DNA of 64,000 nt, taken from assembly GCA_016235445.1 (NCBI GenBank), contig JACRLB010000001.1, forward strand, positions 1 through 64,000, written 5' to 3'. Shown here one piece after another: positions 33,509 through 40,968 of the stretch (position 1 is the stretch's first letter; the number at the start of each line of letters is the position of its first letter). A program made the translations under genes and the position numbers. The stretch is from Chloroflexota bacterium. GTDB lineage: Bacteria; Chloroflexota; Anaerolineae; Anaerolineales; Villigracilaceae. The notes under the pieces are model-generated. The model saw nothing but the letters and a program-made list of their open reading frames with translations, searched no databases and was not told the origin of the DNA.

Positions 33509-33868
33509 ATGTCTGAACTTAAATCCCCCCCAAACCCGCAAGACTTTTATACCGAGGTTTGGGAAATCGTCCGCAAGATTCCGCGCGGAAGAATTGCCTC
33601 CTTCGGGCAGATCGCAAAAATGCTTCCCCTGCCTGAAGGCGTAGACGGTGATACGTTTCTGGAATTTGGCGCGCTGTGGGTGAGCAATGCCGTGGCCGCC
33701 AGCCCGAATGATGTGCCGTGGCAGAGAGTCGTCAACTCGAAGGGCGAGATCAGCGAGCGGGACGGTGTAGCCGCCCGCAGACAACGTCTCCTCTTGCAGG
33801 ATGAAGGCGTCCCTTTCAACCCGCGCGGCCGCATTGACTTGAAACAATATGGCTGGAACGGGAAGTGA
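33509..33868 (+). CDS. Alkyltransferase-like (ATL) DNA-repair protein, copy 1
   Basis: A 119-residue MGMT-family protein. The usual active-site PCHRV is replaced by PWQRV with Trp71 in place of Cys, the mark of alkyltransferase-like proteins. They bind O6-alkylguanine without repairing it and pass the lesion to nucleotide-excision repair. The winged helix (SFGQIAKML, about 31-39) that flips the base is present. AAAAGGAAA precedes the ATG. A second ATL gene lies 357 bases downstream, a rare tandem arrangement. Confidence 0.9.
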   Translation: MSELKSPPNPQDFYTEVWEIVRKIPRGRIASFGQIAKMLPLPEGVDGDTFLEFGALWVSNAVAASPNDVPWQRVVNSKGEISERDGVAARRQRLLLQDEGVPFNPRGRIDLKQYGWNGK

Positions 33869-33870
33869 GC

Positions 33871-33930
33871 AGTAGAACAGTAACCAGTAACCAGTAACCA
33901 GCCCATCACCACTGATAACTGATTACTATT
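33871..33930. repeat. Short tandem repeat after ATL copy 1
   Basis: AACAGTA, ACCAGTA, ACCAGTA, ACCAGCC, then ACTGATA, ACTGATT, ACT. These are seven-base units of the same class as the in-frame repeats, here intergenic, ending where the family 3 element begins. Confidence 0.7.
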
Positions 33931-34187
33931 AGGACTTAGGCAGTAAAAATCTTTTGCCGCGAATTGCACAAATTTTCGCTAATTCTTTAAATAATTCGCG
34001 TGAATTGTATCTTCTCAATATTTCGGGGTAACTATTTTTAAGCACCACCAAATACAGGAAGAAACGCCGTTCTTTCGACTTTCTTGGCATATTTGGCATA
34101 GTCATTTTGTGGCTACCCCGTTTTTTTGAGAAGATACCGTGAATTAGCGAAATTAGCGGCTTGTTCTTGAGGTTTTGCGTAAATCCT
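33931..34187. mobile_element. Family 3 inverted-repeat element, copy a (host of a nested insertion)
   Basis: Ends AGGACTTAGGCA and, inverted, AGGATTTACGCA. The core pairs GCCGCGAATT, CGCTAATTC and AATTCGCG words with AGCGAAATTAGCGGC. It is split by the family 7 element at 34007-34137. Unsplit copies are 44888-45005 and 62235-62354. Confidence 0.7.
33999..34145. mobile_element. Family 7 inverted-repeat element nested in family 3, 8-bp target duplication
   Basis: The element is 34007-34137 (131 bp) with ends GTATCTTCTCAA and its complement. A second matching block, CGGGGTA, sits further in. CGTGAATT is duplicated on each side (33999-34006 and 34138-34145). No reading frame. Its insertion cleanly interrupts the palindrome of the family 3 element, so it is younger than its host. 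Confidence 0.85.
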
Positions 34188-34189
34188 AA

Positions 34190-34221
34190 CCATCATTCCT
34201 CATTCAAAATTCATCATTCTA
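34190..34221. repeat. Short tandem repeat before ATL copy 2
   Basis: CATCATTC, CTCATTCA, AAATTCAT and CATTCT units run up to the start of the second ATL gene and leave no room for a normal ribosome-binding site. Confidence 0.5.
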
Positions 34222-34225
34222 AACC

Positions 34226-34612
34226 ATGCCTTCCTTCGCCTCTCCCCCCAACCCGCAAGCCTACTATGAACAAGTGTGGAATATCGTGCGCCAGATACCC
34301 CTTGGCAAAGTGGCCGCGTATGGACAGATCGCAAAAATGATTCCCCCGCCTAACGGTGTGGAAATTGAAACCTACGCGGCCTTCGCTCCGCGTTGGGTGG
34401 GCGGCGCAATGGCCGCCTGCCCCGACGACGTTCCGTGGCAAAGGGTCATCAACTCACAGGGCAAGATCAGCGAAAGGGCCGGGGCGGAGAAACAGCGTCA
34501 GTTGTTGGAGCAGGAAGGGGTGGAGTTCGATGCGAAGGGTCGCATTGATTTAAAGAAATACGGCTGGAGCGGTGGGGATGAAGTCGAAGTCAGCCAGCCG
34601 CGCTTGTTGTGA
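34226..34612 (+). CDS. Alkyltransferase-like (ATL) DNA-repair protein, copy 2
   Basis: A 128-residue paralogue of the gene at 33509-33868 with the same layout: PPNPQ start, AYGQIAKMIP recognition helix, and PWQRV with Trp71. The C-terminus is nine residues longer. There is no clear ribosome-binding site because tandem-repeat DNA abuts the ATG. About half of the residues match copy 1, so the duplication is old. Two ATL copies may recognise different alkyl lesions; this is inference. Confidence 0.88.
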   Translation: MPSFASPPNPQAYYEQVWNIVRQIPLGKVAAYGQIAKMIPPPNGVEIETYAAFAPRWVGGAMAACPDDVPWQRVINSQGKISERAGAEKQRQLLEQEGVEFDAKGRIDLKKYGWSGGDEVEVSQPRLL

Positions 34613-34669
34613 AATTGCATATTTCATTTGGGTGTGTTTTGTGCTACAGTGAAAAAAAGGAGGCGTTCC

Positions 34670-34984
34670 ATGTATATCTTTCAAGTCCATCATTATATAA
34701 AACCCGACCAGATCGAAGCCTACAAATCCGCCACAATTGAAAACGCGCGCAATACAATTTTGGAACCCGGCGTCATCCGCTTTGAGATGTTTCAGGATTC
34801 TGCAAACCCCGCGCATTTCAGCCTGTTCGAAGTGTATGCCGATATGGCCGCGCGCGATGCTCATCTCGAAACCGGGCATTTTCTAAAATGGAAGGATGTC
34901 TATCTCGCCACGCAGGAGCGCAAGGGAAATGGAGATGAATTCAACGCCGTCTTCCCCGCTGAAAATTTGTGGGCGAAAAAATAG
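34670..34984 (+). CDS. Antibiotic biosynthesis monooxygenase (ABM) domain protein
   Basis: A 104-residue ferredoxin-like ABM protein, similar to putative quinol monooxygenases and LsrG-type proteins. GVIRFEMFQDSANPAHFSLFEVYAD (about 30-54) and a downstream HLETGHF segment are typical. AAGGAGG lies six bases before the ATG at 34670. The function cannot be refined. Its stop is followed at once by a 16-bp direct repeat and a family 2 element whose T-run could terminate this transcript. Confidence 0.85.
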   Translation: MYIFQVHHYIKPDQIEAYKSATIENARNTILEPGVIRFEMFQDSANPAHFSLFEVYADMAARDAHLETGHFLKWKDVYLATQERKGNGDEFNAVFPAENLWAKK

Positions 34985-35105
34985 CTATTTTGTTAATTCA
35001 TATACAAGCACCGTCCCGAAGGTTTGTTTCGAGTAAATTAAGGGTCTGACGATAACCTTCGGGACGTTTTTTCTAATTACCGATAAAGTCTATTTTGTTA
35101 ATTCA
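34985..35105. mobile_element. Family 2 element, copy b, left end replaced
   Basis: The right end CGATAAAGTCT (35081-35091) and inner stem CGTCCCGAAGG/CCTTCGGGACG with a following T-run are intact. The left TIR is missing. In its place is CTATTTTGTTAATTCA (34985-35000), an exact 16-bp copy of the sequence at 35090-35105 that ends holA. A duplication or aberrant insertion has replaced the left end. Confidence 0.7.
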
Positions 35106-36058
35106 ACGATCAACGTATCCAGAGCCAGGTCCAGCGTGATCTGGCTCGTTTTGACTCCCTCATCGATCTTCAACAGGCGGTGATAAATATTTTCAAGCGA
35201 CTGAATTGAAAAGCGTCCCGCCTGTCCCGTCGTTTTTTCTGCAACAAAGGGATGCACACCCAGCGCGCGCGCGACATCATCTTTATTTCCCCGCCCATCT
35301 AAAATTTCACGCGCCTGAATCAATAACCTAAATTGACGCACGACCATGCCCCACAACGAAAACGGGTCTTCATTTTCAAGCAAACGATGCAATAACTTTT
35401 GAGCGACTTTTCCATTGCCCTGCGATAACGCATCGACAAAGTCGAACACGCTTTGCTGGGATGTGACGATACAAACCGCCTCCACATCCGACCCGCGAAC
35501 TGGTCGGCCCCAATTGACATACGCCAACACCTTGGCAATTTCCATCCCCGCCTGACGGGTATCCACGCCCACCATTTCAGCAAGTTTGGCGGCGGCGGCA
35601 GGTTCAATCTGTCCGCTTTGATTCTTGACCTCGTTCATCACCCAGCCTGGCATGTCCCTTTGTTTGGGCAGGAAAAAGGTTTGCAGTTTCACCATTGAAG
35701 AATTCTTCGCCGCCCATTTCACCAGCCAGTGTTTTTCGATTTCCTTCGGCTCCATCAATTCGTGGATGACGAGCTTGGCGGTGTCTGGCGTTTTGCTAAG
35801 GAATTCCCCAAATTTTTTACGTGCGGCGGGGTTGTTGAATTTTGCGGACGGGTTGGAAAGAATGACCAGTCTCTTCGGCGCGAGGAACGGCATGGCATTG
35901 ACCGCGTTGTTCAAGTCGTTCTCTGTCATCGTGCGCGCTTCGAGACGGGCTGTGTTCATGCCCGCAGTGGTCGGGTCGCTGAAGTCAGACTCGAAGTCCT
36001 TGATCTTGCGGTGGATGGCAAATTCGTCGTTGCCGTGGAGGAAGAAGATGTTAGGCAT
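35090..36058 (-). CDS. holA: DNA polymerase III subunit delta
   Basis: A 322-residue clamp-loader delta subunit. FLHGNDEFAIHRKI (5-18) is the conserved start, where the E.coli protein has GNDPLL; MPFLAPKRLVIL (about 55-66) and a C-terminal FRLLIQAREI segment follow. It opens the sliding clamp with the other clamp-loader subunits. Its length is normal. The stop TAG is the first three bases of the right end of a family 2 element, so the element's end supplies or preserves the stop. Confidence 0.92.
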   Translation of the reverse strand: MPNIFFLHGNDEFAIHRKIKDFESDFSDPTTAGMNTARLEARTMTENDLNNAVNAMPFLAPKRLVILSNPSAKFNNPAARKKFGEFLSKTPDTAKLVIHELMEPKEIEKHWLVKWAAKNSSMVKLQTFFLPKQRDMPGWVMNEVKNQSGQIEPAAAAKLAEMVGVDTRQAGMEIAKVLAYVNWGRPVRGSDVEAVCIVTSQQSVFDFVDALSQGNGKVAQKLLHRLLENEDPFSLWGMVVRQFRLLIQAREILDGRGNKDDVARALGVHPFVAEKTTGQAGRFSIQSLENIYHRLLKIDEGVKTSQITLDLALDTLIVELTK

Positions 36059-36065
36059 GGGGGAA

Positions 36066-36108
36066 AGGATGAATTATGAAGGATGAAAAGAGGAAAGAGG
36101 AAAGAAAG
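36066..36108. repeat. Purine-rich short tandem repeat upstream of holA
   Basis: AGGATGAATTATGA, AGGATGA, AAAGAGG, AAAGAGG, AAAGAAAG. It fills the gap between the DUF6391 gene and holA. Confidence 0.5.
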
Positions 36109-36126
36109 TAATCGAGTCATCACAAA

Positions 36127-36615
36127 TTACTTTGTGATGACTCGGTGAACGCCTTTGCGAACGGGGGTGATGTCTACGATTTGCAGGCTGCCGAGATTCG
36201 CTTCGGTGGTGATGTGTTCTTGAAGCCAGGGGCCGAGCGGACGGCTGAGTTGATAGCCAACGATGGCAAATAGCAATGCGAGCGGGACGAGCAGGAGTCG
36301 CCACAGAGTGGACTTTGTCCCTCGAAGCGGGAGCCAGGCAAAGGTCGCAGAAAGAAGCGCGCTGGTCGCCAGGTTGGTGCCACAGCCGGGATGTATCGCC
36401 AGTCCGCTTTCGCCTGAATTTAATCGCGTGTGCGCTTCGGTAACCGATTCCCAAATTTGTTGGGTGGTGAGATCGCCAAGCAGAAAAAAGCCAGTTGGGT
36501 TGGAATGCCCCGCCATGCGTTTGCCAGGATTTTTATGCGAGAGCAAATGAATGGACGCGTGTTCAAGCGCGTGATTGCGCCGAGTTTCGAGAATGAGGGG
36601 AAGGTCGAGGATCAT
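36127..36615 (-). CDS. DUF6391 family membrane protein
   Basis: A 162-residue protein. The N-terminal TRRNHALEHASIHLL (about 11-25) with paired His and Glu is typical of DUF6391, and HPGCGTNLATSALLSA (about 74-89) is the second conserved block. Two hydrophobic helices follow (about 78-95 and 106-124). The His/Glu pattern hints at a metal site, but no function is known. It lies upstream of holA on the same strand. Confidence 0.85.
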   Translation of the reverse strand: MILDLPLILETRRNHALEHASIHLLSHKNPGKRMAGHSNPTGFFLLGDLTTQQIWESVTEAHTRLNSGESGLAIHPGCGTNLATSALLSATFAWLPLRGTKSTLWRLLLVPLALLFAIVGYQLSRPLGPWLQEHITTEANLGSLQIVDITPVRKGVHRVITK

Positions 36616-36638
36616 GGGTTGATTATAAGTCTAATCAA

Positions 36639-36674
36639 GACCTGACAGGTCGCTTCGCGAAAACCTGTCAGGTC
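36639..36674. repeat. Palindromic hairpin at the dus 3' end
   Basis: GACCTGACAGGT and its complement form perfect 12-bp arms around a 12-base loop. It overlaps the stop of dus. No T-run follows; likely a REP-type element that also protects the mRNA end. Confidence 0.65.
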
Positions 36675-37639
36675 TGTAGAATCGGCGAGTCGTAAATTTT
36701 TTCGAGCAGTTCCAAGAACTCAGCAGAGGGGCGCGACTTGAGAATCTCCTTGCGTTCATCGCGGGTGAGGTGCTGCATCATCACGTATTGCACCGCGTTC
36801 TTGCGGAAGAGACGCGAGCCGTCTTCGTCGCCGTAGAATTCGACACTGCGGGCAAGGTGTGTGCGGATGGTTTGCTTCACCATTTCAGGCGGAACCTGGT
36901 CGCGGTCGAGGCGCGAAAAAATCCACGGGTTGGGAATCGCGCCGCGCCCGATCATGACCGCATCCACGTTGGTGTGTGCTTTCATGCGGTCGATGTCTGC
37001 CACAGTTTTTACGTCGCCACTGCCGATGACGGGAATCTTAACCAGTGACTTGACTTCGGCAATCGCATCCCAATCGGCGTTGCCTGCGTAGCGTTGCTCC
37101 CTCGTGCGCCCGTGGACGGCGATGAGCGAGCCGCCTTCTTCTTCCACGATGCGGGCGATGAGTTTGTAGTTTTTGTTTCTGTCCCAGCCGAGGCGGATTT
37201 TTCCCGTGACAGGCACGCGCAAATGTTTGACCAATTTCCGAAATGTGCGCGCGATTTTCAGCGGGGTTGGCATCATGCCGACTCCCGCGCCACGCTCTGC
37301 AATTGTTTTTGCAGGACAGCCCATATTGAGGTCAATCACATCGGGGTTGTTTTCCTGAATTTTCAGCGCGGCTTGCAGGATGAGTTCGGGGTCATCACCG
37401 TAAATTTGGAAGGTGATTGGGCGTTCGGGTTCGGTGAAGTACATCCGCTTGGCGGGCTGTTTCGAGCGGCTGAGGATTTTTTCCACTTTGATGAATTCGG
37501 TGTAGCTCATGGCCGAGCCCAGCTCGCGGCAAAGGGAACGAAAGGGCCAGTCGGAGTAGCCGTCCATGGGCGCGAGGATGGTGTCACCGTAAATGGGGAC
37601 TTCGCGGATGTGGAAAGTGGGGGATTTTGTTTCGTTCAT
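36668..37639 (-). CDS. dus: tRNA-dihydrouridine synthase
   Basis: A 323-residue FMN enzyme that reduces uridines in the tRNA D-loop. APMDGYSD (23-30) binds FMN, MGCPAKT (106-112) carries the catalytic Cys108, and GSGDV and MIGRGAIPNPW are further flavin and active-site blocks. It is closest to the DusB type by overall pattern. The restriction-modification operon ends ten bases upstream, so readthrough into dus is possible. Confidence 0.93.
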   Translation of the reverse strand: MNETKSPTFHIREVPIYGDTILAPMDGYSDWPFRSLCRELGSAMSYTEFIKVEKILSRSKQPAKRMYFTEPERPITFQIYGDDPELILQAALKIQENNPDVIDLNMGCPAKTIAERGAGVGMMPTPLKIARTFRKLVKHLRVPVTGKIRLGWDRNKNYKLIARIVEEEGGSLIAVHGRTREQRYAGNADWDAIAEVKSLVKIPVIGSGDVKTVADIDRMKAHTNVDAVMIGRGAIPNPWIFSRLDRDQVPPEMVKQTIRTHLARSVEFYGDEDGSRLFRKNAVQYVMMQHLTRDERKEILKSRPSAEFLELLEKIYDSPILQT

Positions 37640-37648
37640 AACAGGGAT

Positions 37649-38575
37649 TTACGGCTTTGGAGACGAATAAACCACATATTCTTTCTTCGTTTTTTCAAAT
37701 AAAGCTAATTGTTTTTCCGTCTCTAAAGTAACAGGAGTTAATGGGTTGTAGTTCAAGACAATAGCTTCCATCATCGGTTTTCTGTTTTTCTCGCTTGCGC
37801 CAACATGGTAAAAATGTTCACGGGTCAAAACGGTGTAATTGGAAGCGTATTTTTCAAGCGCGAGGTTTTCGCGGTACTGGTTACTGTGCCATGTGGAGAG
37901 AATAAACTTTGCTTTTGCAGCATTGAGCAAGTTATAAAGTTCCTGCTCGTCATTCTCTGACCACGAATTGAAATAATCCACATGCCTGCCGATATATGGA
38001 GGGTCACAATATATAAAATCGTTTGTTGCGGCAGAGGAAATGATTTTCCTGAAATCAGCACAAACAAATTCCCAATCATATTGGCTAACTGCATCAGCCA
38101 CATATTTAATCTGGTTTGTAATTTTGGTAATGTAAGATTTGGCAAAGCGTTCAGGTTTATGCCCAAAAGGGACATTGAAGCCGCCTTTTTTGTTGAAGCG
38201 CATAATGCCATTGAAGCAGGCGCGATTTAGAAAGAGCATATCCAATGGATTACCGTCTTTGTTGAATCGCTCGCGTATTTCATAATAATGACCTTCGCCT
38301 TTGGCTTGAAGATGCCCGCCTTCAAGCTTTAAAAACTCTTTTGCAATCCCTGCCGTTATTTTCCCCTGCTTAATGGAGTTATAAAAATTAATGATATGTG
38401 GATTTATATCGGCAAAAACAGCGCGGCTTGGGCGCATATTAAATCCTACAACACCTGAACCCATGAACGGTTCAATCCATGTGCCGTTATTATCAAGGGA
38501 GGAATGGTCTTTAATCCATTCCACCAATTTAGTCTTAATGCCCTGACATTTTATCGGCGGGACTTTTACCGTCAT
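37649..38575 (-). CDS. EcoRV-type DNA adenine methyltransferase
   Basis: A 308-residue Dam-family N6-adenine methyltransferase, very similar along its length to M.EcoRV. VPPIKCQGIKTKLVEWIK opens the protein; PFMGSGVV (36-43) is the AdoMet motif and DPPYIGRH (191-198) the catalytic motif. It should protect the host at the site cut by its partner. It follows the endonuclease gene and its ATG overlaps that stop (ATGA). The AT content is higher than in neighbours, consistent with lateral arrival. Confidence 0.93.
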   Translation of the reverse strand: MTVKVPPIKCQGIKTKLVEWIKDHSSLDNNGTWIEPFMGSGVVGFNMRPSRAVFADINPHIINFYNSIKQGKITAGIAKEFLKLEGGHLQAKGEGHYYEIRERFNKDGNPLDMLFLNRACFNGIMRFNKKGGFNVPFGHKPERFAKSYITKITNQIKYVADAVSQYDWEFVCADFRKIISSAATNDFIYCDPPYIGRHVDYFNSWSENDEQELYNLLNAAKAKFILSTWHSNQYRENLALEKYASNYTVLTREHFYHVGASEKNRKPMMEAIVLNYNPLTPVTLETEKQLALFEKTKKEYVVYSSPKP

Positions 38576-39447
38576 TTTTGCCCCCGCTTGTTGTTCTTGC
38601 GAGATGGTTTTCTAGCCATCGGATTTGCAAATTTCCCATCTTTGCCGCGATACACAAGGTAATCTTTCAGCGATGTGATTTTCTTTACCTTGCCGTTGGG
38701 CAGGGTGATTTGAATTTTGCCGTAATTCATCCAGAAGTCATCAAACCATTTTTCGCCCAGTTTTTTGAAAACCCCATTGCCTTCCAAAATGTCACTGATT
38801 TTGACAATGCTTCCAATATTTGCAGTATTTGAACTACCCTGATAATCGCCCGCAATCTCCCATTTCTCATGGACAAAGAATTGAAAATCACCAATCACAG
38901 ATGCGATGGATTGCAATTCTTCAAGGCGATAGGTTTCAGATTCATAGGTTTTATCATGCGCTAATCTTGAGTAAATAATGCCCAGGCAGAAATGCCCAAG
39001 ATATTCGCTGTATGGAAATTGTATATTTTTATAACTCTTGCGATTGGTGAAATACTCGCCGTGTGAACCAAGCGTGAAGCCATTGCAATAATCAGAATTG
39101 TCGGGCAAACGATAGGTGGTTTTTAAGTCCACTGCAAATTTGATGCTCTCATCGTCTGCATTTACAAAAGACAAGTCGGGATAGTAGTTTTGTTGTTCCG
39201 CTAAAACGATGCGATAGTGATGACGGCTTGCAAACTCAAGCAGTTTTGGAAAAAGGTGAATTTCCAGGATTTTGGAAACAATCTTTGTGTCTGTCGAAAT
39301 TGTGTAAATATTGCGAAATACATCAATAAAGCCCTTGATTGCCCATTGATCGTCAGAAGTGGAAACATGGTCTTTGAGTGTTTCAACGAACTCGGTCAAA
39401 GACTGCTTGAATTCTGCTTTCAATTGTTCCCGTTTTTGTTTTGACAT
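38572..39447 (-). CDS. EcoRV-type restriction endonuclease
   Basis: A 291-residue type IIP endonuclease homologous to EcoRV. The catalytic Asp91, Asp107 and Lys109 (YPD and VDLKT) have exactly the spacing of EcoRV Asp74, Asp90 and Lys92. The minor-groove QQN (85-87) is kept. The recognition loop reads GSSNTANIGS (204-213), where EcoRV has GSGNTTNIGS, so two positions differ. It probably cuts GATATC or a close relative. The ATG at 39447 follows GGAG; the protein has extra residues at the N-terminus and a basic tail (RKPSRKNNKR). Confidence 0.92.
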   Translation of the reverse strand: MSKQKREQLKAEFKQSLTEFVETLKDHVSTSDDQWAIKGFIDVFRNIYTISTDTKIVSKILEIHLFPKLLEFASRHHYRIVLAEQQNYYPDLSFVNADDESIKFAVDLKTTYRLPDNSDYCNGFTLGSHGEYFTNRKSYKNIQFPYSEYLGHFCLGIIYSRLAHDKTYESETYRLEELQSIASVIGDFQFFVHEKWEIAGDYQGSSNTANIGSIVKISDILEGNGVFKKLGEKWFDDFWMNYGKIQITLPNGKVKKITSLKDYLVYRGKDGKFANPMARKPSRKNNKRGQK

Positions 39448-39497
39448 GGTTTTCTCCATGCAAAGATTATACAACATCTGATTTGTGTACGATATTC

Positions 39498-39638
39498 AAT
39501 AGACGTTATCGGAAATAAAATTGGGACGCTGACCGCGAAGCGCGCAGAAAAACGCGGATAAATTCTTTTAAATCAGCGAAAATCAGCGTTCATCTGCGTC
39601 CCATTAAAGCTTGTGGCTTATTACCGATAAAGTCTAAT
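39498..39638. mobile_element. Family 2 element, copy c, with a different core
   Basis: The element is 39501-39635 (135 bp), ends AGACGTTATCGG and CCGATAAAGTCT, flanked by AAT on both sides. Unlike the other copies, the core is a GGGACGC..GCGTCCC palindrome with GCGAAAATCAGCG words. It lies 51 bases upstream of the endonuclease start and may bound the acquired segment. Confidence 0.8.
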
Positions 39639-39644
39639 ACAAAA

Positions 39645-39685
39645 AATCCCCTGTGAGTCTTGAGACCTCACAGGGGATTTTTTTC
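39645..39685. terminator. Bidirectional terminator after msrA
   Basis: AATCCCCTGTGAG and CTCACAGGGGATT form a 13-bp stem with T-runs on both strands (ATTTTTTT and ATTTTTTG). It ends the msrB-msrA transcript on the minus strand. Confidence 0.8.
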
Positions 39686-40237
39686 TTACACAGGCTGCTT
39701 CTTCAACAACTCCAGATAGCGCTTTCTAAACTTGGCAACCTTCGGGGCAACCACGGCCTGACAATACGGTTGATTTTGATTCCGCGCGAAGTATTCCTGA
39801 TGATAATCTTCCGCGACGTAGAAATCGTTGAGCGCCTCCACCTCCGTAACAATGGGGCTGTTCCAGATTCTTTGGGCATTCAACTCGCTGATGAGATTCT
39901 CGGCGACAGCTTTTTGCTCAGGCGTGTGATAGTAAATACCGGAGCGGTATTGCGTGCCAGCGTCCGCGCCCTGGCGGTTGAGAGTGGTGGGATCGTGGAT
40001 GGCGAAGAAGACATTGAGCACATCGCGGAAGGAGATGATGGCTGGGTCAAACTTTAATTGAACCACTTCGGCATGGCCTGTCATTCCCGTGCAAACATCA
40101 CGGTAGGATGGGTTGGCAACGTGCCCGTTGGAGTAGCCTGAGTCAACAGAGAGCACACCTTTCATTTCATCGAAAACGGCTTCCAAACACCAGAAACACC
40201 CCCCAGCCAGTGTGATGGTTTCATAATTTGTGTTCAT
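39686..40237 (-). CDS. msrA: Peptide methionine-S-sulfoxide reductase
   Basis: A 183-residue MsrA with GCFWC at 13-17 (catalytic Cys14). TGHAEVVQLKFDP and DPTTLNRQGADAGTQYRS are signature blocks. It repairs the S-epimer of oxidised methionine. AAGGAGA precedes the ATG by eight bases. It directly follows msrB with a 15-base gap, so both epimers are repaired from one operon. Confidence 0.96.
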   Translation of the reverse strand: MNTNYETITLAGGCFWCLEAVFDEMKGVLSVDSGYSNGHVANPSYRDVCTGMTGHAEVVQLKFDPAIISFRDVLNVFFAIHDPTTLNRQGADAGTQYRSGIYYHTPEQKAVAENLISELNAQRIWNSPIVTEVEALNDFYVAEDYHQEYFARNQNQPYCQAVVAPKVAKFRKRYLELLKKQPV

Positions 40238-40252
40238 AAGAAATCTCCTTTT

Positions 40253-40717
40253 TCATTTATCTTTTTGAAGGTCGGTTTTGAATAACTTCAAATACTCGCC
40301 ATATCCTTCTCTCTCCAATTCTTCCACTGGAATAAAGCGCAGCGCCGCGGAATTTATACAATACCGCAGGCCGGTGGGGGCTGGCCCATCGTCAAACACG
40401 TGCCCCAGATGAGAGTCGCCGTATTTGGAACGGACTTCCGTCCGCACCATGAAGAACTTGGTGTCGGTATGGGTTACGATATTTTCCGAACTTAATGGTT
40501 CTGTAAAACTGGGCCAGCCGCATCCCGAATCGAACTTTTCAAGCGAACTGAACAGCGGCTCTCCTGAGACGATATCAACGTAGATTCCGTCCTGCTTATG
40601 ATTCCAAAATTCGTTCCGAAACGGCGGCTCCGTCCCCGCGTTTTGTGTCACCTCATATTGCTCGCGGGAAAGCCGTTGACGTAACTCGAGATCAGATGGC
40701 TTGGGCTGTGTTTTCAT
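40253..40717 (-). CDS. msrB: Peptide methionine-R-sulfoxide reductase
   Basis: A 154-residue MsrB. GCGWPSF (65-71), [10 protein letters not shown] and RYCINSAAL with catalytic Cys120 are diagnostic. The two zinc-binding CxxC motifs of many MsrB proteins are missing, so this is the zinc-free form. GAGGAG lies upstream of the ATG. It is the first gene of the msrBA operon. Confidence 0.95.
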   Translation of the reverse strand: MKTQPKPSDLELRQRLSREQYEVTQNAGTEPPFRNEFWNHKQDGIYVDIVSGEPLFSSLEKFDSGCGWPSFTEPLSSENIVTHTDTKFFMVRTEVRSKYGDSHLGHVFDDGPAPTGLRYCINSAALRFIPVEELEREGYGEYLKLFKTDLQKDK

Positions 40718-40817
40718 TGCAGGTCTCCTCTTCTAAAGTGGGCTTTCAAAAGATAGACGACATCAGAAGCATAAAATATATTAAGAAATGATTACATTTA
40801 AATAACTCACCTTACGC

Positions 40818-40910
40818 GCCCTCACCCTACCCTCTCCCGAAGGGAGAGGGGACGCCCTTCCCCTTCGGGGGAAGGGCGGGGGAAAGTGCCCGTTAGGGTA
40901 TGAGGGAGAG
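40818..40910. repeat. REP-like repeat, CCCTCACCCTACCCTCTCCC type
   Basis: Two GC-rich stems, CCTCTCCC/GGGAGAGG and CCCTTCCCC/GGGGAAGGG, end with CCGTTAGGGTATGAGGGAG. A shorter relative is at 44771-44822. It fills the gap between the msrB start and the TPR gene end. Confidence 0.65.
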
Positions 40911-40968
40911 AAACTGCGTAACATCAGTTAAATAAGAAGACCGCCCAACTGGACGGCCTCTTGATTTC

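Noticed and set aside
37649-39447. Avoidance of GATATC in the window as evidence of an active EcoRV-like system
   Set aside because: Several GATATC sites are visible by eye, but I cannot count reliably over 64 kb, so no statement on under-representation is justified.
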